From Bacilli bacterium (GTDB taxonomy: Bacteria > Bacillota_I > Bacilli_A > RF39 > UBA660): a stretch of DNA of 64,000 nucleotides. Both the position numbers and the translations under genes were made by a program. Below the pieces are notes generated by a model. The model did not search any database. It was not told where the DNA came from and saw only the letters and a list, made by a program, of their open reading frames with translations. This document shows positions 9,359-17,936 of the stretch, piece after piece; position 1 is the stretch's first letter; each line of letters starts with the position of its first letter. The DNA lies in NCBI GenBank assembly GCA_900768345.1, contig CAAGCO010000004.1, positions 25,268-89,267 of the forward strand, written 5' to 3'.

Positions 9359-9387
9359 TTGACTAATAATATTAATTATTGTAAAAT
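9359..9387 (+). promoter_or_regulatory. Promoter of the protease-scaffold operon
   Basis: TTGACT at 9359-9364 and TAAAAT at 9382-9387, 17-base spacer, 21 bases before the start codon of the dockerin protease. Confidence 0.75.
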
Positions 9388-9408
9388 TAATATGAGAATA
9401 GGTGAAGT

Positions 9409-12354
9409 ATGAAGAAACTTTTTAATAAAATTTTATGTATATTTTTTATGATTTTTTCTTTATTTAGTTTTGTGTTTGCTGAAGTTAATCCTGCTTATAC
9501 TAAATATGAAAATTTAAGTGATACTGAAAAGTCAAAATATGGTCTTGTACCTGATGAGTTTATTTCTTATTATGATATAAAACCTTCTAATATTTTTACT
9601 TATAAGAGATCTTATAAAGCTAATAATATTTTACCATCAGTTTATGATCTTAGAGATGTAAATAGTAGTAGACTTATAACTGAAGTTAAAAATCAAAATC
9701 CTTTAGGCTTATGTTGGGCTTTTAGTACTAATAGTATGCTTGAAAGTTATCATTTAGTCGATAGTGGAGAATATTATAATTTTTCTGAAAATGCTCCAGA
9801 TTATCAAGCACAATATTATGGAGACTCTGCTAGTTCTAATGGTGGTAATAGTTTAGAAAATGCTGTTAAATATTGGTTTTTAGGGAATGGCCCTGTAACT
9901 GAAAAACATTTTGGAAGTTATTTTACAAATAGTGTTGAAAAAAATAAATTTGATTTTTTAGATTCAAGTAATGCAGCGGTAGATGTTTTAGGTGTAACTT
10001 TTTTTAAAGCACTTGATATGTATGAATTAAAGAAAAAATATACTGGAACTAATATAAAAAATATTGTTACTGAATATAATAATACAATAAAAAATCATAT
10101 TATGCATAATGGTGCTGTTGCTGCTGGAATAGATATGGATTATATGAATTATAATTCGAATTTCTTATATAATCCTGATTATGTTGGCGCTGGAAATGCT
10201 GCTCATGCTATAACTATTATTGGTTGGGATGATAATTTTGGAAGTGTTACAATAAATGGTACAACTTTAAAAGGATCTTGGATTGCAATGAATTCTTGGG
10301 GAGAGAGTAGTTATCCATACTTTTATATTTCATATTATGATGCTGATGTTGTTACTAATATGGTTGGTACTACTAATTCAAGAGCTAAGTCATGGGATAA
10401 TGCTTATTTTCATACAAATTCATTATCTTCTTCTTTTGATTACAAATCTAATAGTGTTACTTATGTAATAAATAAAGGTAGTAGTACTGAATCTTTGAAA
10501 TCAGTAAAAGTATATTATAGATATAGTTCAGATGTTAAATTAAACATTACTGTAAGTGATGGAGTTAATTCATACGATTTAGGTGAAAAAACTTTTTCTA
10601 AAGGATTATATAACTTCGATATTTCAGATGGCTTTTTAACTTCAGAACAAATATATATAACACTTTCTGGTGAGGGATTATTAAGTGTATATCCTTATGT
10701 ATATGTTGGAGTTTATACTAATTCTTTTGAAAACGATTCTTCTTTAGAACTATATGGCAAAAATAGCAATTCTTTTCAAAATAGTACTGATAATACATTA
10801 CATTTCAATGTTATTACTAAAAATATAGATTCAGCAACTAATTATAATGTTAAGATATATGATACTAATAATAAAGATGTAACTAGTTCGTTTGACGTTA
10901 GTATTAAAAAAGAACTAGTAAATGGTCACTCGTATTTTACTCTTAAACAAAATAGTAAAATTACTGGTAATATGATAAGTGTAAAAGCAAATATTTTAAC
11001 ATTAAATGATACAATTAATTATTATATTCAGGGAAATGGTACGGTAAATAATCCATATATTCTTTCAAGTTCAAGTGATATGTATTTAATTAGAAATTAT
11101 AGAAATTCTTATTTTAAACTTGGTAATGATATAGATATGTATTATGATACAAATAATAGTAATGGTAAATATTATAATAATGGTAGTGGTTGGATAGGTG
11201 AAATATTTAGTGGTACGTTAGATGGAAATGGATATAAGATTAGTGGTATGTTTTCATTAGAGGGTGGACTATTTAGTGATATAACTGATGCGACTATAAA
11301 AGACCTTCAATTAGATAATGTTTCTATTGTATCAAGTAATGATAGTGGACTACTTGGACATTCATTATCTGGTAGTAGTGTCATTTCTAATATTTATATT
11401 AGTAATTCAAATGCAATAAATAATGCAGATTCAGGGGCATTATTTGGTAGTATATATGGTGGAACTATTAAAAATATACATGTAAAAACTGGAGCTTTTT
11501 ATTCTCAAGGATTTGTTGGAGGTATTGCTGGCAATGTAATTAATCCAGAATCTAATATAACTATTAGCAATGTCTTTATTGATGACACGCTAGTATATTC
11601 TAGTAATGGAGGAGTTCCTGGACAAATAATAGGTAATGTACAAATAGATCCAGGATTAACTAATAAATTAATAATTCAATATTCTAGAATTAATATTCCT
11701 AATTTTGCTGGAAATACTAATCCTACAAGTATATTTGGTAAAAGTAAATATAGTTCATCAAGTGTAACGTTAACTGATAACATTACTTTAAGTGATGAAG
11801 ATAAACTTATTAAATCTAACTTTAATAATTATGATTTTAATAATATATGGGGATATGATACTAGTGTATATTTAAAACTATTTAATAATGAATCAATTAG
11901 TAAACCTATACCTGAGATTGATGTTATATTTAATAAATATTTAATAAAAGATGATATAGTGTATAATATAATACCGTCTACAACTAGAAATCAATTTATT
12001 TCAAATATGATTATAGATGAAGATTTAACCTATAAAATATATAATATTAGTGGTAAAATATTATCTGGTGATGAATTAGTAGGAACTGGAAGTTATATAA
12101 TTATTAGCAATGGCGTTAAAACAAAAACATATGATATAGCTGTTTATGGCGATGTTAGTGGGGACGGTAAGGTTTCTATAAAAGATGTTTATTTAATTGC
12201 TGATTATGCTATTGCAAATAGTGGAACTAAAGGATTAATATTATCTAGTGATGTACAGTTGTTAGCTGCAGATGTAAATAAAGATGGAAAAATAAGCATT
12301 ACAGATGTATTTAGAGTAGCTGATTTCGCTATAAATCCTAGTAAGGGTTTCTAA
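9409..12354 (+). CDS. Secreted papain-type cysteine protease with C-terminal dockerin
   Basis: A 981-residue secreted protein. A signal peptide covers about residues 1-25 (hydrophobic core, FVFA end). A C1A papain-type domain follows, with oxyanion Gln96, catalytic Cys102 (LGLCWAFS), His266 (AAHAITIIGWDD) and Asn295 (MNSWGES), all present. Next comes a beta-rich lectin-like region (about 330-540) as in other bacterial C1 proteases, then a GLUG-like repeat region (about 600-720). The end is a type I dockerin with two calcium-loop repeats at 915 (DVSGDGKVSIKDV) and 955 (DVNKDGKISITDV). A dockerin implies docking to a cohesin; the next gene carries a candidate. First gene of a three-gene operon. 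Confidence 0.88.
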   Translation: MKKLFNKILCIFFMIFSLFSFVFAEVNPAYTKYENLSDTEKSKYGLVPDEFISYYDIKPSNIFTYKRSYKANNILPSVYDLRDVNSSRLITEVKNQNPLGLCWAFSTNSMLESYHLVDSGEYYNFSENAPDYQAQYYGDSASSNGGNSLENAVKYWFLGNGPVTEKHFGSYFTNSVEKNKFDFLDSSNAAVDVLGVTFFKALDMYELKKKYTGTNIKNIVTEYNNTIKNHIMHNGAVAAGIDMDYMNYNSNFLYNPDYVGAGNAAHAITIIGWDDNFGSVTINGTTLKGSWIAMNSWGESSYPYFYISYYDADVVTNMVGTTNSRAKSWDNAYFHTNSLSSSFDYKSNSVTYVINKGSSTESLKSVKVYYRYSSDVKLNITVSDGVNSYDLGEKTFSKGLYNFDISDGFLTSEQIYITLSGEGLLSVYPYVYVGVYTNSFENDSSLELYGKNSNSFQNSTDNTLHFNVITKNIDSATNYNVKIYDTNNKDVTSSFDVSIKKELVNGHSYFTLKQNSKITGNMISVKANILTLNDTINYYIQGNGTVNNPYILSSSSDMYLIRNYRNSYFKLGNDIDMYYDTNNSNGKYYNNGSGWIGEIFSGTLDGNGYKISGMFSLEGGLFSDITDATIKDLQLDNVSIVSSNDSGLLGHSLSGSSVISNIYISNSNAINNADSGALFGSIYGGTIKNIHVKTGAFYSQGFVGGIAGNVINPESNITISNVFIDDTLVYSSNGGVPGQIIGNVQIDPGLTNKLIIQYSRINIPNFAGNTNPTSIFGKSKYSSSSVTLTDNITLSDEDKLIKSNFNNYDFNNIWGYDTSVYLKLFNNESISKPIPEIDVIFNKYLIKDDIVYNIIPSTTRNQFISNMIIDEDLTYKIYNISGKILSGDELVGTGSYIIISNGVKTKTYDIAVYGDVSGDGKVSIKDVYLIADYAIANSGTKGLILSSDVQLLAADVNKDGKISITDVFRVADFAINPSKGF

Positions 12355-12366
12355 GGAGGAAAAATA

Positions 12367-14058
12367 ATGAAAAAAAGGGTTGTATTTCTAATATTAATGT
12401 TGTTTAGTTTTAATATTGTTAATGCTGCTGGTGATTTAAAATTAGATTGTCCAAGGAAGGCAAATGCTATTTCTACTGTTGAATGTACTTTGTCAGTAAA
12501 ACCTGATAATTATGAATTAAGAGGAGTTCAAATGAATTATAGTGTTTCTGGTGGGACATATTTGGACTTCGTACCTAATAATAGTAATTATACGCCTTAT
12601 TCACTTAGTAGTGCAGGTACTATATTAAATAGAAAAACAAATTATACAGGAAGTTCTTATGATAATTTAGGTACTTTAAAAATAAAGATGCCTAGCCGTG
12701 GTAATGCAACTGTATCAGTTAGTAATATTATTTTACTTGATAAGAATAATGATGAACATAATGTAAGTAATGTAAGTAAGACTATAAAAGTAGCAGATGG
12801 TAATAATTATTTAAGTAGTATTACATTAAGTGAAGGAACTATTGATTTTGATAAATCTAAAACTACTTATGAAATTAAAAATATAAATGGTTCTACTATT
12901 GAGATAAAAGCTACTTCAGAATCTTCTTATGCTAAATTAAGTGGTGATATTGGTAAAAAGAATCTTAAATTAGGGCGTAATACTTTTAAGATTACTGTTA
13001 TTAGTGAATCTGGAGTAAATAGAATATATACTTTAAATATTTATAGAAATGATAATAGAGATAAAACTAATTTTTTATCTTCATTGGAAGTAGAAAATAA
13101 CAAGATTACACCAGAGTTTAATAAAAATACAATTAATTATACTCTTACAGTAAAAAAAGATGTTACAAGTGTTAAAATTAATGCTACATTAGAAAGTGAT
13201 AAATCTTCATTTAATAAAGGATATGGTCCTAGAACTGTTAATCTTAATTATGGATTAAATAATGTACTTATTAAAGTAACTAGTGAGAGTGGAGCAACTA
13301 AAACATATACTATTAAAATTACTAGGGAAGATGATAGAAGTTCTAATAATTATTTAAAATCTTTAAATGTTAGTAGTGGAGACTTTATATTCAATAAAAA
13401 GACTCTTAATTATTCATTTACAGTACAAAATGATGTAACATCACTTAAAGTAATTGCTGTTGCTGAAGATAGTAAAAGTACTGTAAGTGGTGCTAAAACT
13501 TATAATCTAAAAGAAGGACTTAATAAAATAAATATAACAGTAACTGCTGAAAATAAACAAAAAAGAACTTATTCTTTACAAGTAACAAGAATAGTTAAAA
13601 ATATAAGTAAAGAAGTTAATAATAAATTAGGATCTTTAGAAATAACTAATTATCAAATTAACTTTGATCCTGAAACAACTATATATAATTTAACTATTGA
13701 AAATGAAAAAAGTTTAGATATAGTACCAAAAGTTCAAGATTCAACTTCATCTGTAGTTATAAACGGTAATGAAAACTTAAAAGATGGAAGTGTTATTAAA
13801 TTAGTTGTTACTGCTGTAGATGGAAGTACTAAAGAATATATTATAAATATTTCTAAAAATGAAGAAATAAACAATAATGATAAAAATGAAGATGATCAAA
13901 ACAAAGAAGATAACAATGTAGTTAAAGTTAATGAAAACAGAAAACTTCAAATAATTATTGGAGTAGCTTCACTTTTAGTTATTATAATTGTTGTTATATT
14001 ATTTAGTGTTATTAGTATTAAAAGATCTTTAAAGAAAAGAGCAGAGTTATGGAAATAA
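12367..14058 (+). CDS. Membrane-anchored cohesin-like / cadherin-like repeat protein
   Basis: A 563-residue surface protein. It has a signal peptide (about 1-20), then a beta-sandwich domain (about 22-140) that looks cohesin-like in strand pattern, including a YDNLGTLKIKMPSRGNATVS stretch like the cohesin core. Four cadherin-like beta-sandwich repeats start near residues 145, 232, 326 and 418; each begins (N)YLxSL and ends with an xxYxxxIxR-type strand. A charged Asn/Asp/Lys linker and a C-terminal transmembrane helix (about 526-550) with a basic tail complete it. It sits 12 bases after the dockerin protease gene with a GGAGG site. The repeats are clear; the cohesin call is inference. Confidence 0.75.
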   Translation: MKKRVVFLILMLFSFNIVNAAGDLKLDCPRKANAISTVECTLSVKPDNYELRGVQMNYSVSGGTYLDFVPNNSNYTPYSLSSAGTILNRKTNYTGSSYDNLGTLKIKMPSRGNATVSVSNIILLDKNNDEHNVSNVSKTIKVADGNNYLSSITLSEGTIDFDKSKTTYEIKNINGSTIEIKATSESSYAKLSGDIGKKNLKLGRNTFKITVISESGVNRIYTLNIYRNDNRDKTNFLSSLEVENNKITPEFNKNTINYTLTVKKDVTSVKINATLESDKSSFNKGYGPRTVNLNYGLNNVLIKVTSESGATKTYTIKITREDDRSSNNYLKSLNVSSGDFIFNKKTLNYSFTVQNDVTSLKVIAVAEDSKSTVSGAKTYNLKEGLNKINITVTAENKQKRTYSLQVTRIVKNISKEVNNKLGSLEITNYQINFDPETTIYNLTIENEKSLDIVPKVQDSTSSVVINGNENLKDGSVIKLVVTAVDGSTKEYIINISKNEEINNNDKNEDDQNKEDNNVVKVNENRKLQIIIGVASLLVIIIVVILFSVISIKRSLKKRAELWK

Positions 14059-14510
14059 AAAGATTGGTTAGTATTTTATTAGTATTAGTTCTTATGACTG
14101 GCTGTACTAAAGAATATGTTTGTTCTAAAGAAGAGAAATCTAACGAATTTGATTATTCTATAAAAATGAATTTAGTATTTGATGGAAGTAAGATTAAAAA
14201 TATAAAATCAGATATTAAGTATAATCTTACTGATAAAGGTATGGAAAGTATTGATAGTCTTAAAGAAAATTTAAGTAAAAAAGCTATGGAATATAGTTTA
14301 TATGATGAAATTAATTTTGATTATAAGATTACTGAAAAATTAATTGAGGTAACTGAAGAAGTTAGTTTTATAAATAAGAATAAAACTGATAGAGAAAAAT
14401 TATTCAATCATAAAGATTTATCTATAGTGTATTTTGATTCTAAATATAAACTTGATGATGTTATTGAGTCACTTAAAAAGAACAATTTTAAATGTAATAT
14501 GAATGAGTAG
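14049..14510 (+). CDS. Lipoprotein, unknown
   Basis: A 153-residue lipoprotein. The signal sequence ends in the lipobox LMTGC, making Cys19 the lipidated residue. The mature part alternates beta strands and helices, somewhat like the small YehR/DUF1307-type lipoproteins, but I cannot name the family. It overlaps the upstream scaffold gene by 10 bases, so it is the third member of the protease-scaffold operon and would be tethered to the outer face of the membrane beside them. A terminator overlaps its stop codon. Confidence 0.75.
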   Translation: MEIKRLVSILLVLVLMTGCTKEYVCSKEEKSNEFDYSIKMNLVFDGSKIKNIKSDIKYNLTDKGMESIDSLKENLSKKAMEYSLYDEINFDYKITEKLIEVTEEVSFINKNKTDREKLFNHKDLSIVYFDSKYKLDDVIESLKKNNFKCNMNE

Positions 14511-14527
14511 GGTAATACCTACTTTTT
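14506..14527 (+). terminator. Terminator of the protease-scaffold operon
   Basis: Six-base-pair stem AGTAGG / CCTACT, loop of six, then TTTTT. The left arm holds the lipoprotein stop codon. Confidence 0.75.
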
Positions 14528-14536
14528 AAATGCAAT

Positions 14537-14562
14537 AAAAAAACTCAAGATAAGCTTGAGTT
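14537..14562 (-). terminator. Terminator downstream of tRNA-Ser (minus strand)
   Basis: Hairpin AACTCAAG / CTTGAGTT with loop ATAAG, preceded on the plus strand by an A-run that reads as a T-run on the minus strand. It ends transcription of the minus-strand tRNA. Confidence 0.8.
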
Positions 14563-14571
14563 AATTTCTTA

Positions 14572-14662
14572 TGGCGGAGACAGAGAGATTTGAACTCTCG
14601 CACCAGTTTCCCGATCTACACCCTTAGCAGGGGCGCCTCTTCAGCCTCTTGAGTATGTCTCC
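14572..14662 (-). tRNA. tRNA-Ser (anticodon GCU)
   Basis: Reading the minus strand, a class II (long variable arm) tRNA is seen: acceptor stem GGAGACA / TGTCTCC, discriminator G, encoded CCA at 14572-14574. The anticodon stem-loop is CGCCC-CTGCTAA-GGGTG with anticodon GCT, which reads AGC/AGT serine codons. The T arm has the usual GTTCAAATC. The long variable arm is typical of tRNA-Ser. Confidence 0.95.
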
Positions 14663-14715
14663 ATAAGGCACATATAAATAATACCTTAATATTTTAAAGA
14701 AGTCAAGAAAAAAAC

Positions 14716-14744
14716 TTGTAATATGTGTCAAATTTTGATATTAT
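14716..14744 (+). promoter_or_regulatory. Promoter of the 79-residue membrane protein gene
   Basis: TTGTAA at 14716-14721, TATTAT at 14739-14744, spacer 17, with TG one base before the -10 (extended type). Confidence 0.6.
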
Positions 14745-14774
14745 TGTCTTATAAAGATAGAGGAAGTGATATAG

Positions 14775-15014
14775 ATGGATAATGAAGCTATGTTTCAAAC
14801 TACTGCTATTATAGATATAGATGAACAAATAAGAAAAGAAGAAGAATTATTAAATACAATAAAAATGGAACCAATTATAGAAAAAACAGTTATAGAAGAA
14901 GAACCAGTTATTGCTAAAAAGAAAAAAATGATGAAGATAACTGATTACTGCTTACTTTCTTTGATTGTTGTTTTAAGTGTTGTATTCATCTTAGTTATAA
15001 TAAATGTAAGATAA
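14775..15014 (+). CDS. Small tail-anchored membrane protein, unknown
   Basis: A 79-residue protein: an acidic, Glu-rich N-terminal half (about 15-45), a basic patch KKKKMMK, and one C-terminal transmembrane helix (about 57-77). This layout is that of a tail-anchored protein with the acidic part in the cytoplasm. The family is not recognised. It has its own promoter, a GGAAG ribosome binding site and its own terminator, so it is a separate transcription unit between tRNA-Ser and gltX. Confidence 0.7.
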   Translation: MDNEAMFQTTAIIDIDEQIRKEEELLNTIKMEPIIEKTVIEEEPVIAKKKKMMKITDYCLLSLIVVLSVVFILVIINVR

Positions 15015-15021
15015 ATTATTT

Positions 15022-15053
15022 AGACAATATATTATTTAATATTGTCTTTTTTT
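15022..15053 (+). terminator. Terminator of the small membrane protein gene
   Basis: Nine-base-pair stem AGACAATAT / ATATTGTCT with an 8-base loop and a T-run of seven. Confidence 0.85.
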
Positions 15054-15153
15054 ATTAATGATATTTATTTTCTCTATGAGTAATGGTTGAAGTCATGACT
15101 GTGCTTATGTTTCTTATGATGTTTTGCCAGGATTTAGAATAAGATAATTAAAT

Positions 15154-15180
15154 ACTAGTTTGGATTATAACTAGTTTTTT
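15154..15180 (+). terminator. Orphan terminator in the gap before gltX
   Basis: Stem ACTAGTT / AACTAGT, 8-base loop, then a T-run. It comes about 100 bases after the previous terminator, with no convincing gene between. The 15055-15150 stretch could encode a small RNA or a 19-codon reading frame at 15083-15142 without a ribosome binding site; I cannot support either firmly. Confidence 0.7.
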
Positions 15181-15211
15181 ATTGCTGTTGATATTATTTG
15201 AATAGAAATTG

Positions 15212-15240
15212 TTGTCTTAAACAGTAAAATAGTATATAAT
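15212..15240 (+). promoter_or_regulatory. gltX promoter
   Basis: TTGTCT at 15212-15217 and TATAAT at 15235-15240, 17-base spacer. The start codon lies 24 bases downstream behind AGAGGTGG. Confidence 0.8.
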
Positions 15241-15264
15241 TTAATTTATTAAAGAGGTGGAATT

Positions 15265-16911
15265 ATGACAAATAAAGATTTAGCTGATTTGATATTTCCA
15301 AATATAACTAAAACTATTAAGGATTATGAAAATATATATCCTAATAGAAGAGATAAAGTAGTTACTAGATTTGCTCCTAGTCCTACTGGATACGTTCATA
15401 TTGGTGGAATATATCAAGCTATAATTGACTATTTAATCGCTAAAAATAATAATGGAGTATTCGTTCTTAGAATAGAAGATACTGATCAAAAAAGAGAAGT
15501 TAAAGAAGCAGTTGAATTAATTAAAAAAGCTCTTAATTATTATGGACTTCTTCCAGATGAATATGAACTTGATGGTAAAACTGTTGGTGAATATGGTCCT
15601 TATGTACAAAGTGAAAGAAAAGAAATATATCATGCATTTATTAAATATTTAATTGAGATAGGTCGTGCTTATCCATGTTTTTGTACTAAAGAAACATTAG
15701 ATGAATTAAGAGTAATGCAAGAACATAAGAAACAAAGAACTGGATATTATGGAAAATATGCTAAATGTAGAAATCTATCAGTAGATGAAATGATTCAAAA
15801 CATTAAAGATGGTAAAGACTATGTAATTAGATTCAAATCTAATGGTGACTTTGAACGTAAATTTAAATTTAAAGATTTAGTTAAAGGTGATTTAGAATTA
15901 TCTGAAAATGATGAAGATTTAGTTATTATGAAGAGTGATAACTTACTTCCTACATATCATTTTGCTCATGTAGTAGATGATTATTTAATGGGAACTAGTC
16001 ATATTATTCGTGGTGAAGAATGGTTAAGTAGTGCTCCTAAACATGTAGAATTATTTGATGCTTTTGGATTTGATAGACCTAGATATGAGTATATTCATAC
16101 ACCATTGATTATCAAAAAAGAAGGAAATAGTATTAGAAAGATTAGTAAGCGTAAGGATCCAGAAGCTTCTATGAGTTACTATACTGATCTTGGATATCCT
16201 AGACTTGCAGTTATAGAATCATTAATGACTATAATAAATTCTAATTATGAAGAATGGCATAGAGAAAATCCAAATCTTGCTTGGACTGATTTTCAATATA
16301 ATCCTGAAAAAATGTCTTCAAGTGGAGCTTTATATGATTTAGAAAAACTTAATAATATTTCTAAAGATATAATATCTAAAATGAGTGCTCATGAATTATA
16401 TCTTGATAGTTATGAATGGTCTAAAGAACATAGTGAATCATTAAAAACATTAATTGAAAAGAATCCTGGATACTATGAAAGTATTTTAAATATTGAAAGA
16501 GAACAAGAAAAACCTCGTAAAGATATAGTATATTATAGTATGATTGAAAGTTTAATTTGGTATATGTATAATGATTTATTTGATTATAGAGATAAAGAAT
16601 ATGAATGGAAAAATATAACAGATAAAGAGACTATTAAAGAAATTTTAAATACTTATATGGATAAATATTATGATGTTAATGATGACAAGGATACATGGTT
16701 TAATAAAGTTAAAGCTATGTGTGATGAGTTAGGTTATGCATCAAATATTAAAGATTATAAAAAGAATCCTGAAAACTATAAAGGCAATGTAGCAGATATA
16801 AGTACAGTTATAAGAGTAGCTGTTACTACTAAATCTAATACACCTGACTTATATGAAATATTAAAACTTTTAGGAAAAGAAGAAATCTTAAGAAGAATTA
16901 ATTTAATATAA
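15265..16911 (+). CDS. gltX: Glutamyl-tRNA synthetase
   Basis: Class I aminoacyl-tRNA synthetase charging tRNA-Glu (and perhaps tRNA-Gln, if the organism uses the amidotransferase route). The HIGH-type motif is HIGG from His45 within APSPTGYVHIGG, and the KMSKS-type loop is KISKR from Lys292. The protein has 548 residues, longer than the usual 480-500, with about 30 extra residues before the catalytic core and an extended C-terminal region. The ATG at 15265 has a strong AGAGGTGG site. It is monocistronic, with its own promoter and terminator. Confidence 0.95.
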   Translation: MTNKDLADLIFPNITKTIKDYENIYPNRRDKVVTRFAPSPTGYVHIGGIYQAIIDYLIAKNNNGVFVLRIEDTDQKREVKEAVELIKKALNYYGLLPDEYELDGKTVGEYGPYVQSERKEIYHAFIKYLIEIGRAYPCFCTKETLDELRVMQEHKKQRTGYYGKYAKCRNLSVDEMIQNIKDGKDYVIRFKSNGDFERKFKFKDLVKGDLELSENDEDLVIMKSDNLLPTYHFAHVVDDYLMGTSHIIRGEEWLSSAPKHVELFDAFGFDRPRYEYIHTPLIIKKEGNSIRKISKRKDPEASMSYYTDLGYPRLAVIESLMTIINSNYEEWHRENPNLAWTDFQYNPEKMSSSGALYDLEKLNNISKDIISKMSAHELYLDSYEWSKEHSESLKTLIEKNPGYYESILNIEREQEKPRKDIVYYSMIESLIWYMYNDLFDYRDKEYEWKNITDKETIKEILNTYMDKYYDVNDDKDTWFNKVKAMCDELGYASNIKDYKKNPENYKGNVADISTVIRVAVTTKSNTPDLYEILKLLGKEEILRRINLI

Positions 16912-16915
16912 TATT

Positions 16916-16940
16916 GACTGCTTATGCAGTCTTTTCTTTT
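16916..16940 (+). terminator. gltX terminator
   Basis: Six-base-pair stem GACTGC / GCAGTC, loop TTAT, followed by a T-rich tract. Confidence 0.8.
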
Positions 16941-16950
16941 AATTTTAGTA

Positions 16951-17003
16951 ATAACTAGAAGTTATATCAAAATAACTAATTATTATTTGACATTATATCA
17001 AAA
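16951..17003 (+). promoter_or_regulatory. Putative operator before the LysR gene
   Basis: Three half-sites alternate: ATAACT, AGA, AGTTAT, ATCAAA, ATAACT (16951-16977), giving two nested perfect inverted repeats. TTATATCAAAA also occurs at 16962-16972 and again at 16993-17003, 31 bases (three helical turns) apart, the second copy just after the -35. This is the kind of site a LysR-type regulator uses to control its own gene. Confidence 0.5.
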
Positions 17004-17015
17004 CGATAATATTAT
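16987..17015 (+). promoter_or_regulatory. Promoter of the LysR-led operon
   Basis: TTGACA at 16987-16992, TATTAT at 17010-17015, 17-base spacer. It overlaps the second repeat of the putative operator. Confidence 0.75.
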
Positions 17016-17039
17016 ATAGATAGTTAAGGAAGTGATGCC

Positions 17040-17936
17040 ATGAAGGATGTTAATTTAAACTCTTTGAAAATCTTTTTAGTAGTTGCTACGTCTAATAGTT
17101 TTTTAGAAGCATCTAATAAACTTTATATTTCTCAGCCTGCTATAAGTAAAAGTATAAATAAATTAGAAGAAGATTTAGGAGTATCTTTATTTTATAGAGC
17201 TAATAAAGGTGTAACACTAACTTCTGATGGCGAAATTTTATTAAAGTATGTTAAAGATTCTAGAAAATTGTTATTAGCATGTGAAAGAATGTTATCTTCA
17301 AATAATAGTTTAGATTCAGGAAGTATTGTTATTGGAGCACAATCTCATATAGTTCGTAATTATTTGCTTGAAAAAATAAATAATTTTAGAAGTTTATTTC
17401 CAAATGTAATGTTTAGAATAGTAGATTTATCTACATTAGAACTTATAGAAGGTTTGGAAAAACACGAATTAGATTTTGTGGTTGATGCATCTCCGATAAA
17501 TACTCCGTATAATAATTTAAGAATACAGCCTATATATAAATTAGATACATGTTTTATAAAATCTAAAGAAAATAATAAAACTTATAATAAAATCACTGAT
17601 TTAGAAGATGAATGTATTATTATGCCAATATCTAGAAGTTCTCTTAGAAAAAATTTATTTAAATCACTTGAAAATATCATTGATATAAAACCTCAATTAG
17701 AATATGGAACAGAAGAGTTAATTATTGAATCTGTTAAAAGAAATATGGGAGTAGGATATGTTGTTAAAGGTGAAACTTTGAAGATTGATAAAAATAAATT
17801 GGATATAATCGATTTGAATATTCCACTTCCAACTGTTGAGATTAATCTTGTGTATATAGATAGTTATTTAACTCCACTAGCTCGTGAATTTATTAAGAAA
17901 GAATTTAATGTTAAAGAGGTTGCCACTAATGAATGA
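17040..17936 (+). CDS. LysR-family transcriptional regulator
   Basis: A 298-residue regulator with the N-terminal winged helix-turn-helix of the LysR family (about 1-65; AISKSINKLEEDLGVSLFYR is the recognition region and wing) and a C-terminal type 2 periplasmic-binding-like effector domain (about 90-295). The effector is unknown. It is the first gene of an operon with the methyltransferase and the CYTH protein, and its stop overlaps the next start by 8 bases. It plausibly controls its own operon through the repeats upstream, and perhaps the sugar/nucleotide gene run after 20188. Confidence 0.9.
   Translation: MKDVNLNSLKIFLVVATSNSFLEASNKLYISQPAISKSINKLEEDLGVSLFYRANKGVTLTSDGEILLKYVKDSRKLLLACERMLSSNNSLDSGSIVIGAQSHIVRNYLLEKINNFRSLFPNVMFRIVDLSTLELIEGLEKHELDFVVDASPINTPYNNLRIQPIYKLDTCFIKSKENNKTYNKITDLEDECIIMPISRSSLRKNLFKSLENIIDIKPQLEYGTEELIIESVKRNMGVGYVVKGETLKIDKNKLDIIDLNIPLPTVEINLVYIDSYLTPLAREFIKKEFNVKEVATNE

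Noticed and set aside
9302..9408. Riboswitch before the dockerin protease gene
   Set aside because: The spacer only holds a sigma-A promoter and AT-rich sequence; no conserved riboswitch core was recognised.
12801..13900. DNA-level repeats in the scaffold gene
   Set aside because: The repeats are visible at protein level (cadherin-like sandwiches) but the DNA copies have diverged, so they are not recent tandem repeats or a recombination hot spot.
15083..15142. Nineteen-codon reading frame, possible small hydrophobic toxin
   Set aside because: No ribosome binding site, ends with charged residues rather than a membrane helix tail, and does not match the small toxin families I know. Kept only as part of the gap finding.
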